Positions 48,451 through 58,639 are shown, numbered from the stretch's first letter. The stretch: DNA of 64,000 nucleotides from Ampelomyces quisqualis (GCA_018398575.1 JAGTXZ010000005.1:3038001-3102000); one strand, 5' to 3'. Notes: generated by a model from the letters alone, not told the origin. Numbers and translations are program-made.

Positions 48451-49487
48451 AATAATAGCTTTACTATTGCTTTAGCCTACCTAATAAAACGCAAACCTGC
48501 TAACATAACAAGTACTATAACACAGAACTATAGTATAAGGCTACTAACGCAACCTCTTTACTATATACTATATACTACTATAAATGCGTAATAATAGCAA
48601 CTCTTATCTACGTACGCAAGTATTACAGAGATATTACAATAGTTACCTAGAATTACTAGTTAGTGCAGACAGAAGGATAGCACTACTATAGTAACACTAG
48701 ACATAATTGTTAAAAGACAGTATATGCAATATAATACAACTAATAGTAGAAGAATATAACTTAATATACTCTAATATAAAATAAGAAATAAGAAGGTAGA
48801 AGATGCTAGGCTGTTCTCTATAGACAACTATAGTAAAAGAATACCTATAGTAAATTACAAGGGCAATTGCATTATAACAAAATAAACTACTATAAAACGC
48901 AGCTAATAGTTACTTTATCTAGACAATTATACACTTTACTGTCTAATGTAACTACAATGCAGCCTAATAGATGCGCTTATAACAAAATAAAACTAAACTA
49001 AATAATAATTAAGAGTAAGCTTTACTAAATAGAAACTTACGTAGAAAGATAATAGAAACAGTTAACAAAGAGTTAAGTATAATACAAATTACCTCTAACA
49101 TGACAACTATATTAGCGTTAAATGCAACTAGAAACAAGCACACTCTTATTAGAATAAACTAGCTATTGCATGCACACTACAACCTACTAGCAATAGATAA
49201 GTATATTAACAACCTTAATTACAATTTGTTTATGCAAATATTAGAGCACAAATTAGGCTTTAAAAGTAAATGCAATAGTATATATTACTATACAAAGAAA
49301 AAAGATAGATAGGCGCAAATACAGATATCTATAAAGGCACGCTAGTATAGCGTATTATAAAAGATAGTTGCATTAAAAATATACTAGGCGTTATTTATAA
49401 TTAAACTACAAACATAACTAGTATAGTAGTATACTAGATCTATACTAACAACTTACTAGGTAAATAGTTTTCTACATGCAGAGCTAC
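48450..49487. other. Unassigned PlaA interior downstream of the transposase
   Basis: About 1 kb of RIP-mutated sequence. Short readable stretches on + continue after the transposase, but I cannot tell a C-terminal extension from non-coding sequence. No repeat or RNA gene seen. Confidence 0.4.
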
Positions 49488-49950
49488 TAGATTACCTATA
49501 TTACGCGCATAACTATTTATACTAATAGTAGACAACTATTGTATACACTAATATTTAGTAAAAGACAAAAGAATAAAAGGGCACCTAATTACCTATATTG
49601 CGCGTACTACTATTTGTGCTAACAGTAGACAACTATTATATACGCTAACATTTAGTTAAGAATAGAAAGGTGCCTAATTACTTGTATTGCGCGTACTACT
49701 ATTTGTGCTAATAGTAGATAACTATTATGTACGCTAACATTTAGTTAAGGATAAAGAGGTACCTAATTGCCTATATTGCGTGCACTACTATTTGTGCTAA
49801 TAGTAAACAACTATTATATACGCTAATATTTAGTTAAGAATAGAAAGGCACTTAATTACCTGTATTACGCGCACTACTATTTGTACTAATAGTAGATAAC
49901 TGTTGTGTACGCTAGCACGCAGTTAAGAATAAGAGGCTATCTAATTAAAT
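49488..49950. repeat. 89-bp tandem repeat array
   Basis: The block AATTACCTATATTGCGCGTACTA recurs (in variants) at 49491, 49588, 49677, 49766 and 49855, with a tail at 49944: one 97-bp spacing followed by four exact 89-bp spacings. Each unit contains CTAATAGTAGACAACTATTA, an inverted repeat. Non-coding, since 89 is not a multiple of three. Confidence 0.92.
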
Positions 49951-50269
49951 AGCTTAACTACTATACTCTAGTAGAATTTAAGGTAATATTAGACTATATG
50001 TGTTACTAAAAACCCTACTTATGCCTGTAAAGTAAAAACTCTGTTGCGCTACACATATTGCTTACTTCTGCTACTCTTACTAATAGTTTTCTAACATTTA
50101 AAAAGTAAGCGCTTACTTTGTATACTCTATACTAAGTAGTAAATTTAAGTAATGTTAGCAGTACACTATATCTCTGTCTAAACAAGCGCTAAAACAAGCG
50201 CTAATAGATAATAGTATAAAGGTTAGCCTTTTAGAAGATGTAACTCTAGAACTAATATACTAAAAACTA

Positions 50270-51320
50270 AGACGCTGCAGAGACTAAAAACTGTCTAGAC
50301 TCTAACGCTACTGTTCTTAAGCCTTAACTCTAGGGTTAAAACAGACGTATAACTAACTACTACACTAGCCTAACTAAAAAGTTACCTAACAAGACAGCCT
50401 AGAGATTAAATACTATATACTCTTAGATCTACAGCCTTACTTACTTGTTAACAAGAGAAATCTAGACGTAGTAGTAGTATAAGCACAACAAGCTAACACA
50501 AACTAAAAACTTATAAGACTAATACACAAAAAACATTAGTAGTTAAAAGAGAACTACTATTAGACTTAAAGCTGTTACATTATAAGAAGATGCCTTATTA
50601 TATACAATAAAGTAGTTCTAACTATTATAAAGTTATAACCCTTCTTATCTAGTGCAGACCTATTTAGGTTACTACTATAGAGAAAAGAAAAATACTAGGC
50701 AAAGGAAAGTATGTTACTAAAAAACAAGACTACACTAGAAAAGGCAAAAGTTATTCTAGTAACGCAACTACTTACTAACAATAAAAAGACGCTATATAGT
50801 ATAGTAATAACACTATAGCTTAATACACGCAGGCATATATACGCCTAAATACTACTAGATGCTTAGACAAAAGTATAGAATACTCTACTATTATTAGTTT
50901 AATTGCATATTAGCTTAACACTATATAAAGAAGCTACCTACTATATAGGTACTATTACAGCCTGCTAAAGACAGTAGCTAATAGTAGGCGCTTAGATACT
51001 AGATATATGTAGTAACTTGCAGACTTACATAATAAGGCAAGAATAACTAAAAATTACTAGTGCTTATATATTAAACTACCTAAATAGACAGGTTCTTAAG
51101 CCTAGTAAACTGCTTAAAGACTTTGTTTACTTACTACAAGACTTAAAGAACACAAGTATACCTCTAAAACAGCTATGCTAGCTAACTAAAGACAGCCTAA
51201 ATCTGCTAGATTTCTAAACCCTAGTCTTGCAGCAGTAATAGCACAGTTATTTTATAATAACAGAAAATAAAGCATTACTGTAATAACTAGAAATTAAGAG
51301 AAGTTTAATAAACTAAGTGT
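50270..51320 (+). pseudogene. PlaA ORF-B remnant, Gln/Lys/Leu-rich helical protein
   Basis: A + strand frame of about 350 codons, interrupted by TAG/TAA, reads as almost purely helical sequence with likely coiled coils (for example L-K-A-V-T-L-x-E-D-A-L-L-Y near 50560 and Y-Y-R-E-K-K-N-T-R-Q near 50676). No Cys/His motif and no known domain. It lies between the Plavaka transposase and the right terminus and is therefore a candidate second PlaA protein. Family unknown to me. Confidence 0.35.
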
Positions 51321-51329
51321 AAATATAGT

Positions 51330-51890
51330 AGCACTAATAGGCTTAGTTATATTTAACGTAATAAGAGAATTTAATAACAACAGTACTAAAAAAACTATAC
51401 TCTTCTATAGACACACTATAGAAGGTATATTGCAAGTTCTACACATAGCATTAGCTAATAGAAAGCAGACTACTTTAATGCTATTTGTAAAAAATAGTAA
51501 AACTTAGAAGGTATTTAACAGATTCTTATATATAATAATATATAATAGGATATTACTGTACATATAAACTAACAAGAAAACAACAGAGCTAACGTTTTAG
51601 TGCTAAAAGATACTTATAACAACAGTATAGATAATATCCTAGCTAACTGTATAAAAGAGGAGCAAGATTACTATAATACGCTTATAGACAATTATAATAA
51701 CAAAGAGAAGGAGAAGGTAAACTACTTAATAGAAAAGAATAGAGAGAAGAACGTTAGAGAGAAGAGAAAAGTCTTACACAGAAATACTAATAATATAAGT
51801 AGGTCTAAACGTAATACAATATATAATAACTTGCATAGAATACTGTTTATATACGCGTGCGTAAAGTATTTAGTAAAGTAAAAGATATTT
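51330..51890 (+). pseudogene. PlaA ORF-C remnant with an intact 93-codon stretch
   Basis: Decayed + strand text (S-V-N-I-V-A-L-I-G-L-V near 51320, then H-T-I-E-G-I-L-Q near 51413) leads into an uninterrupted piece at 51600-51881. This reads as a very charged helix (K-E-K-E-K-V-N-Y-L-I-E-K-N) followed by basic residues. It begins with a leucine-type codon in the element, so the open piece is a survivor of a longer frame rather than a full gene. Function unknown; a nucleic-acid-binding or coiled-coil role is only a guess. Confidence 0.3.
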
Positions 51891-52619
51891 TACTAGAAGA
51901 GTACAGACATGTAGATAAACTTGCACTAAAATACCTTTATAAGGTAGATAAATAGCTATAGTTTAAGAACTATAAAGGTAGCTAGAGTATTATAGCAGAA
52001 GACGTATAGAAAGAATTTTTAATACAGGCCTACAATATTACAATTAAAGGTAATATACTTAACGTAATTACCTTAACTAAAGAGAAATAGTAACTAAAAC
52101 TAAACAAGTATAATAGGTTAGTGCAATAGTATAAAGAAAAAATAGAGTGTTATTAAGTAGTTGTAAATAGTAAGCATAGCAATATTATAATAACTTAATA
52201 TACTTTTACTAGTATAACGCGTAAATACTGTTAGGTTAGCCTTAATATAACGCAACAGTGTAGACTACTATAGCAGATAGTGCAGCACTAGTAGACACAG
52301 CATATAATCCTAATATAACTAACTAGTAAGATAGTTACTACTCTATAAGTAGTAGTAGTAGTTATAGCTGTCTATACATAAAGCGCGTTGTGTACCTACT
52401 AACCTGTGCCCTGTAGAACGTTAAGCCTAGTAGCTGCGTCTAGGCTAGTCTTCTTTTATAAGAGCGTAATTTAACTATACTATACTTAATTAAAAAGCCT
52501 ATATAACTAGACAAGAAAGACTAGCTTAGTTAGCCTACGCTACAAGAGTATAAAGACATAAGCAGCTAGCTGCAGTATGTAGTTCTACTAGTGCTGTAGT
52601 ACTTAATAGTTCTTAACTG

Positions 52620-52858
52620 TTAAATCTAGTAACACTAGTAACACTAGTAATATAAGTAACACAGGCAACACAGGTAACGCAGGCAACACAAGCAATACAA
52701 GTAATATAGGTAACTTGCTATTAGGTTACTATTAAGTTGCTAGCAACTAGAAGTAAGTAAAGCAACTTTAGTAAATTGTCTAGTAGACAGTATTGCTGTC
52801 AGGCAGCTGCAGGTCGCCGCAACCAGGCTAACTAGACAAATCTTAATTTTTTCTAACA
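52620..52858 (+). repeat. PlaA right terminus with subterminal repeat array
   Basis: About ten direct 9-10-bp units of the type GTAACACTA / GGCAACACAG (52626-52730), then a block shared with MITE-1 and MITE-2 (TTGCTAGCAACTAGAAGTAAG), then the TIR. Such arrays are the usual transposase-binding sites of CACTA/EnSpm-related elements. GA (52859-52860) follows. Confidence 0.85.
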
Positions 52859-52860
52859 GA

Positions 52861-54412
52861 GAGTTGCTTAGATCTTATAATATACTTAGACTATAAAAAC
52901 TTAATAATCTTTACTACTACTAAAGTACTTAATTAAAGACAAGTATAATAGTTAGAGATATTAGGACAATACAAGTTTAAAATTGTCTATACACTTAGAA
53001 AGAATAATAGCAGAGCAGACGCTCTTAGCTAAAGATTACATATTGCTAGAACTAAAACTATTAATAGCTTAAGCATCCTTAAAGTACAAAATAACAGATC
53101 TCTTAGACTAGTATAATATATTAACAACCTAACAATAAAAATTAGAATTAATATTCTAAGAGAATTATAGGAATTGATTATACATTAACACTATAATAAC
53201 ACAGTACATAGTTGTCCTAGAGTAAGCTAAACTATAAAACTAATTTAATAGAATTACTAGTTTAAAAACATAAAGGATAAGATAAGCGCTTACATTAAGA
53301 AATGTGCAGACTGTTAATGTAATAAACATAGTACACACGCACCTTATAGAGAAATACAGCTAATAGAGCTCCTAAGTAAGCCTTAGACTAACATATTAAT
53401 AGACTTTGTAATAGAACTACTACTGTTAAAAGACCTTGCTACAGAATTAGCCTATAACGCTATTATGGTTATAGTAGATTGCTTTACTAAATACGCTATA
53501 ATACTACCCTTTTAACAAGACTATATAGCTATTTAGCTAGCACACGTGCTTAAGGATAGACTTATTAGATACTACAGTATACTAAAGTTAATTATTAGCA
53601 ATTAAGACAAACTCTTTACGTTAAATTATTAGACTACCTTAATAGCAGAAATTAGAACGCAATAAAAGCTATTAATAGCTTATTATCTTTAAACAAATAC
53701 CTAAATAGAAAGAATAAACAGAACTATAAAGACGTATCTTAAAATATATAGCAACCTACAGCAGACAAATTAAGTTTTGCTATTACTAATAGCATAGTTA
53801 GCCTATAATAACAAATTATCTAAAGCTACAGGTAAGACGCTATACTTTACAAACTACAGACAACACCTAAATCTCTTTACAAGAATACTACCTAGTCTAA
53901 AAGCTAAAGCTGCTATACAGACAGTAGGAGAAATAAAGAAAACTTATACTAAAATAGAAGAACAAATACAATATACTTAGACACAAAGTATCTTATATAT
54001 TAATAGAAAATAAAAAACAGTACCTTAGCTAAAAGAAGGAGATAAGGTGTATCTTTACACTAAAAATCTATATACAAAATAACTAAGCAAAGAACTTAAC
54101 TACGTTAAAGTTAGACTATTTTTAATTTTAAAAAGGAACAGACTAGTTACGTATACACTTAAGCTCCTACTAGATATAAAGATCTACTCTAGATTCTACG
54201 TAAGCCTACTAGAACTAGCTAACCTAGAAATACTATTACAGTAAAACTTCTGCTATAAACTAAAAGAAGAAAACAAGTTTAAAGTAGAAAGAATCCTTAA
54301 CTACTAACAATACAGAATCTAACCTAGTAAACAGAAATTCCTAGTAAAATAGTTAGGATACAACAAAACAGAAAATATATAGAAACTAGAAACAAACCTT
54401 ACAAACTGCTGC
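52861..54412 (+). pseudogene. GypA pol remnant, 3' segment (RNase H end, integrase, chromodomain)
   Basis: Resumes the GypA frame after PlaA: Y-L-D-Y-K-N-L (52883 onward, RNase H), N-S-R-A-D-A-L near 53010, an integrase zinc part near 53290-53330 (C-A-D-C), and a catalytic core near 53395-53700 with I-D-F-V-I-E-L-L and V-D-C-F-T-K-Y-A. A chromodomain lies near 54280-54400 (F-K-V-E-R-I-L-N-Y, then L-V-K-x-L-G-Y). MITE-2 is inserted right after it at a TA. Many TAG/TAA codons. Confidence 0.88.
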
Positions 54413-54414
54413 TA

Positions 54415-55279
54415 CGTTAGGAAAATTTAAGATTAATCTAATTAGCCTAATTGCTGCAACCCGCGGCAGCCCAACAGCAATACTGTCTACTAGACAATTT
54501 GCTAAAGTTGCCCTACTTACTTCTAGTTGCTAGCAACCTAACAGTAACCTAACAGCAAGTTAGCTGTGTTACCTGTGTTGCTAGTGTCGCTAGTGTCGCT
54601 AGTGTTGCTAATGTTGCCAATTTTACTCACGTGACTGTATCACTGTATATTTCAGATTACGTAATTGTTTTTAAAACTCAAAATATAGAGCAGAATCTCC
54701 TCTTTAAAATGCACTATTTAGAATTTTAATAGCTAGTCTAGTTATTAAGATATAGGGCGTTAAAGTTATAAACTTTTTTGAAAAAACTTTAAAGTACGTT
54801 TAAGACAATAATTCTACCCGCCCACATGTACTATCTAAGAATAAAATAGTTCTAGAGTAAAATCTGCACTTTAGTTACTATTTCTTTAATAAAAAATATA
54901 ATATATTATCTAGTTAAAGTGCTAGAGCTTTAGCAAAAACAAGCCTTAGCAAAGAACTTTAAAACTCTACAAACTTTACTGCCTTGCATTTTAACAATAA
55001 GAGCAGCTATAAAAAATCTAAAAAGTACGTTTTAAAGAGAAAATTAAGCTCTATATTTTTAGTTTTTAGGATAATAACGTAATGGCGCGGGTAGGGCAGG
55101 TGGGTCCAGTAGATTAGGCAGATTAATTTGAGCGTTTTAGTCTAATTAGGCAGCTAGAACAAATAGGGGACTCTAGGGACAGTTAAGCACAGTCAAGAAC
55201 TATCTAGTAGCTAGCAGTACAGTTGTGTTAACAGTGTTGCCAATATCGCGGATGTTGCTAACGTTGTGTTTTCCTAACG
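54415..55279 (-). mobile_element. MITE-2: inverted second copy of the PlaA derivative, 865 bp
   Basis: Flanked by TA (54413-54414 and 55280-55281). It is the reverse complement of the MITE-1 layout: CGTTAGGAAAATTTAAG at its left equals the MITE-1 right end. It carries the same inner inverted-repeat unit. Unlike MITE-1 it shows moderate RIP, though less than the host element. Confidence 0.88.
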
Positions 55280-55281
55280 TA

Positions 55282-55740
55282 GCTTCTAGTATAGTACTAT
55301 TAACACCTTTCTACAAAAAGAACTAATCTACTATTGCAGCGCCTAACGCTGCGTTAGGGTTTATAGACGCAATCTTAGAATTAAGTTACTTAATAGTTTT
55401 AAGCGCCTCTAGTTTGTCTATAGACAAGAGACTCTTATTAAAGATCTCTTGCTCCTTCTGTTGCAATAATTTCTTTTAGTTACAAAGCTTTCTAAGCTTT
55501 GTCTGCGCCTAACGCGCTTACTGCAGCGCAGCCTTAGCTATGTCTTCTTTAACACAAAGCCTAGCCTTCTTAGTATCTTCTATTTGTTTAAGACGCTCTA
55601 TCTCTTTATTAACTTTTAAGAAATCTAGTAATAGTATATCTACTAGCTTGCAACGCATAACGTTGTTACATATATAGTTTATGCACTTTATATTTAAAGA
55701 AGACAGCTTGCAAGGCAACTGCTTCTTTATATAATAAGTA
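55282..55740 (-). pseudogene. GypA antisense accessory ORF (Cys motif plus coiled coil)
   Basis: Minus-strand frame converging on the GypA pol end. At 55650-55715 it carries C-I-N-Y-I-C-N-N-V-M-R-C-K-L-V. A strongly helical stretch follows (K-E-I-E-R-L-K-Q-I-E-D-T, intact in 55518-55718; then K-K-L-L-Q-Q-K-E-Q-E and L-S-I-D-K-L-E-A-L-K near 55400-55470). It ends G-V-N-S-T-I-L-E-A at the MITE-2 junction. The C-terminal coiled coil resembles tails of uncharacterised fungal transposon proteins that I recall only vaguely. Layout and orientation match the extra ORFs of GypB, GypC and CopA. Confidence 0.5.
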
Positions 55741-55960
55741 TAAGAGACTATTATAATAATACCTAAAGATTTAATTTAATTAGCTAGACAATTGTAATAC
55801 TTTCTAGTACAGAACAAGATTAGTAAACTTATAAAGATATTAAGTTAAGAAAGGAGAAAGGTAGTATTACAATCTAGGATTAAATAACTAGAAGCCCTGC
55901 CTTATAAACACTAAAGTTCTGTAACTAAGCAGCAAGCTTAAGTTAAGACGCTAAAAAATA

Positions 55961-56122
55961 GATTACATAAGCGTACTAGCAAGTACTAGTAAGACTAGAA
56001 AGGCTTAGTATACTAGGATATACTAGGATAACAGAAGAATAAATTACGTAAGCGTACTAGTAAGTACTAGTAAGACTAGAAGAGCTTAGCATACTAGGAC
56101 ACACTAGAATAATAAGATCTAA
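55961..56122. repeat. 81-bp tandem duplication
   Basis: GCGTACTAGCAAGTACTAGT at about 55971 recurs 81 bp later (56052, one T for C). Two copies differ by transitions. The rest of 55740-56690 is RIP-mutated sequence in which I see no gene; it should contain the 3' end of GypA, but without the 5' LTR in view its LTR cannot be marked. Confidence 0.85.
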
Positions 56123-56689
56123 CTAAAGCATACAGTATATAGAAACTATAATAAACTCTTATAGATTATTGTGTTTAACTTATGTTACAGACGCTTAAGT
56201 TAGTAACTAGCTATTTAACTATTATTACTCTTTTTAGAAAGCTCTAGCCTTTACTGTCTTAGTAATAATACTTTTTGTATCTAAAGCAACTCTACACACA
56301 TCTGCAAAAACTAACCTTAGCTGTACCTTTAGTCTATACTAGCATTCTTATTGTTTGCTACTAGACTAACAGTCTTAATAGTAATATACACTAGAGCTAT
56401 GTAAATATCTTCTACGTATAGTATAAAAGAGTAAATTTATATAATACTATAGTGTATATTAACACTACGCTAGGTATTTAACACTATATTTATACTCTAG
56501 TGTTACTAGCTAGGCTATATTTGTTTCTTTGTTTAGTATTTAAGAGTATATATATTTGTTTATTTAACAAATATTTAGTATAAAGTCTTGGTACTAAGTT
56601 TTTAGTGTTTTACGCCTTACGCGTTGCTCTAATTATTCTCTACCTAGTTTTGTATACTATACTAGAGATAGTTATTACTAATATTAGAT

Positions 56690-56790
56690 ATATCTAGTAT
56701 ATAACTAGGTTATATAACTATATTATATAACTAGATTACGTAATTATATTATGTAACTAGGTTATGTAATTAGGTTATATAACTATCTAC
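56690..56790. repeat. Short palindromic AT repeat (TATRTAACTAGRT units)
   Basis: A run of about eight related units such as TATATAACTAGGTTATGTAA, alternating in orientation, with ATTACGTAAT in the middle. Low complexity; could fold into hairpins. Confidence 0.7.
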
Positions 56791-56928
56791 CTAGCGTTCC
56801 TAAGGGTAAACGCGATAACATAGCTAAAATATAGCTAAAACGTAGTTATATATAAAAACACTAAATTTTTACAAATATTTGCAAATAATTTAATTTTTAT
56901 ATTTTATTTGTTTAGTAAAATAGCTATA

Positions 56929-56973
56929 TATATTTGATTTAATTTGTTTAGTACAATTAAACAAATCAAATAA
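56929..56973. repeat. Inverted repeat at the AT-rich/GC-balanced boundary
   Basis: Arms TATTTGATTTAATTTGTTTA and TAAACAAATCAAATA around a GTAC centre, about 30 bp before composition changes. It could be a transposon end or a boundary relic; nothing else supports a function. Confidence 0.7.
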
Positions 56974-56999
56974 AATATTTAATCCATATTTGTTTGTTG

Positions 57000-57332
57000 C
57001 GAAGTCTGGGAGCCAGCTTTTATGGGGCTTCTCAACCGAACACCCATGTCAGTCATGTCGTGACTCCTTGTCTTATATTGTCTGCTGATCGTAAAATAGC
57101 TTAGACTCCATCATCGATCCATTGTCTCTCACTAGAGCAATAGCTACAGATATAGTCATGGACATGCTCGGGGCCATATATATTCGAAATTGATTCCACC
57201 AAGCTTGAGTAACTTCTGATGGATAAAAACGACCATATCAATGATTATATCGGCATGCCCTTGAAACACTAAGGAGTGATATCTTTGACCACCCGGCAAT
57301 AAATCAAATTGTCTTTGGGCAACATCTAGGTT
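57000..57332. other. Transition zone without a supported gene
   Basis: Base composition becomes normal from about 57,000. A minus-strand frame (57156-57365) contains Q-G-H-A-D-I-I-I-D-M, reminiscent of an ankyrin repeat, but has no other support. Confidence 0.5.
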
Positions 57333-58630
57333 AGACTCTATTTGATGTGGCGTGTGGTATGCCATGCAGCCCAGTCATATGGGTACTCCTTTCATTTGGT
57401 GCAAAGGGCACTAGGCATCCACTCGGGACTGATTCAGCGCTGCATAGTGCTATCAAGAATGGACGGCCAGACATAGTCCAGGCACTACTCAGTTCGGGCA
57501 GATCAGAAGTGAATGGTGTCCCAGGGACGACATGGACGCCACTTCTCCAAAAGAAATTCTGGAATCATCCGGAACTTGTCTGTATTATCATCCGGAAAGA
57601 TGCCAATCTAGAGGACAGAGGACTTTCACCTCGTGGGTCTGGGTACCAAACTGCGTTACAATTATGCCTGTACCGTCGTACAGCCTGTTACAGTCAGGAC
57701 ACAGTACAATACAAGTGCAGCCCATTTCTCAAACAGCTTCTTGAAGCTGGCGTAGATATTACTTCGCTCCAAGCAAGGGAAGGACAGCCTCAGCATTCGA
57801 GACTTTCACATAGCCATGGCAGACTACGCCATTCTGGGTGACAAAGCTAAGTACTGTCGAACTTGGTTGTCTTTATTTTTTTGTATGCAAGGGCGCAAAT
57901 CTCAGCTCGCCTTTGAATGGCTGCTCTTGTAGCTCAGTTCGGCGGACGACTTTTGAGCACCAGGCGCTTTGGCACTCTACACCAGACGTTGCTGGAATCA
58001 TCATCGACAGCCTACCAAGTAATGTCATGGCCAATGCCACCAGTCTACTTCATGAAATTTTTGGATCCTGTTCTGATGCGAAGCGCCACCCTGCAGATAC
58101 TTTGCGAGACATCCAAGTACTACTTCAGCGGGGCGCTGACCCGAACCTGGGATATTCAAATGGGCTTGCGTCTTTGAGAAATTGCATAGAAGAGTACCCA
58201 GCTGTGGATCTTGTTGATCGTCTACAGATGCTGGTAAGCGCGGGCGCAGACCCCGAATACGAGGATCGTGAGGGTATCCGGCCTTTCGTGCTCGCTGCTC
58301 GTACCTTTGAAGAGCCTCTGTCATCTGAGGTCATGCAATCGTTAGTAGTAAAGATGCGTGGAGGATATCGACGCATCGTTAATGGTCGTCACTCGCACAT
58401 GGAGCTCGAAGCAATTCCCGATCAACGACACGCAGACCTTTGAGCAAGTCACTTCATCGGCACGTAGTACTGGAGACTTTAAACTCGAAGCCCGCGACAT
58501 GGTCCCCGAGTACATCTGCGAGACGTTTGAAAGAGCTTACTTTTCGATTGTCAGCAAGAAATTTCTCGATGCCATAACTTGTACAGCAAAAGCAAGGATG
58601 CTGAGCCCGCGAGACAGAAACGAGATTTGA
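57333..58630 (+). pseudogene. Ankyrin-repeat protein gene, frame-broken
   Basis: First gene-like sequence after the repeat block. One frame (57335-57760) reads T-L-F-D-V-A-C-G-M-P, D-S-A-L-H-S-A-I-K-N-G-R-P-D-I-V-Q-A-L-L and L-L-E-A-G-V-D-I: typical ankyrin helices. A second frame (57890-58443) reads L-L-Q-R-G-A-D-P-N-L and L-V-S-A-G-A-D-P-E-Y-E-D-R-E-G. Between them a third frame (G-K-D-S-L-S-I-R-D-F-H, about 57775) looks coding, and 58430-58630 returns to the first. No intron joins these frames cleanly: the best acceptor, at about 57893 after a T-rich tract, gives the wrong phase. No ATG and no upstream exon are found; a TAG stands at 57332. Likely a pseudogene, otherwise a multi-intron gene that I cannot model. 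Ankyrin repeats mediate protein binding. Confidence 0.6.
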
Positions 58631-58639
58631 TGTGTCGCT

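Larger units (their letters stand above)
10737..52858 (+). mobile_element. PlaA: 42-kb Plavaka-type DNA transposon with nested insertions
   Basis: A terminal-inverted-repeat element inserted in the RNase H of GypA. The left end reads CGTTAGGAAAA. The right end, read inward, is TGTTAGAAAAA: the same 11-bp TIR with RIP-type changes. The 2-bp direct duplication GA stands at 10735-10736 and 52859-52860, and its removal restores the GypA frame (A-E-S-C). Subterminal arrays of 9-10-bp units occur at both ends, as in CACTA/EnSpm-related elements. The inside holds a Plavaka-type transposase remnant and unknown helical ORFs. Subtracting CopA (with GypC), GypD and MITE-1 leaves roughly 18-19 kb of possible native sequence, which may still include the pogo remnant. 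Inactive now. Confidence 0.8.

Noticed and set aside
43180..49950. CRISPR array
   Set aside because: The tandem units are contiguous (147, 134, 89 bp) without conserved short repeats and unique spacers, and this is a eukaryotic genome.
10737..52858. A Starship-type giant element
   Set aside because: No tyrosine recombinase (DUF3435-like captain) was seen at either end; the TIR, 2-bp duplication and Plavaka transposase point to a DDE transposon.
57156..57365. Minus-strand ankyrin-like peptide (G-H-A-D-I-I)
   Set aside because: Single motif only, overlaps the + strand ankyrin frame and lacks the T-x-L-H helix start; likely chance.
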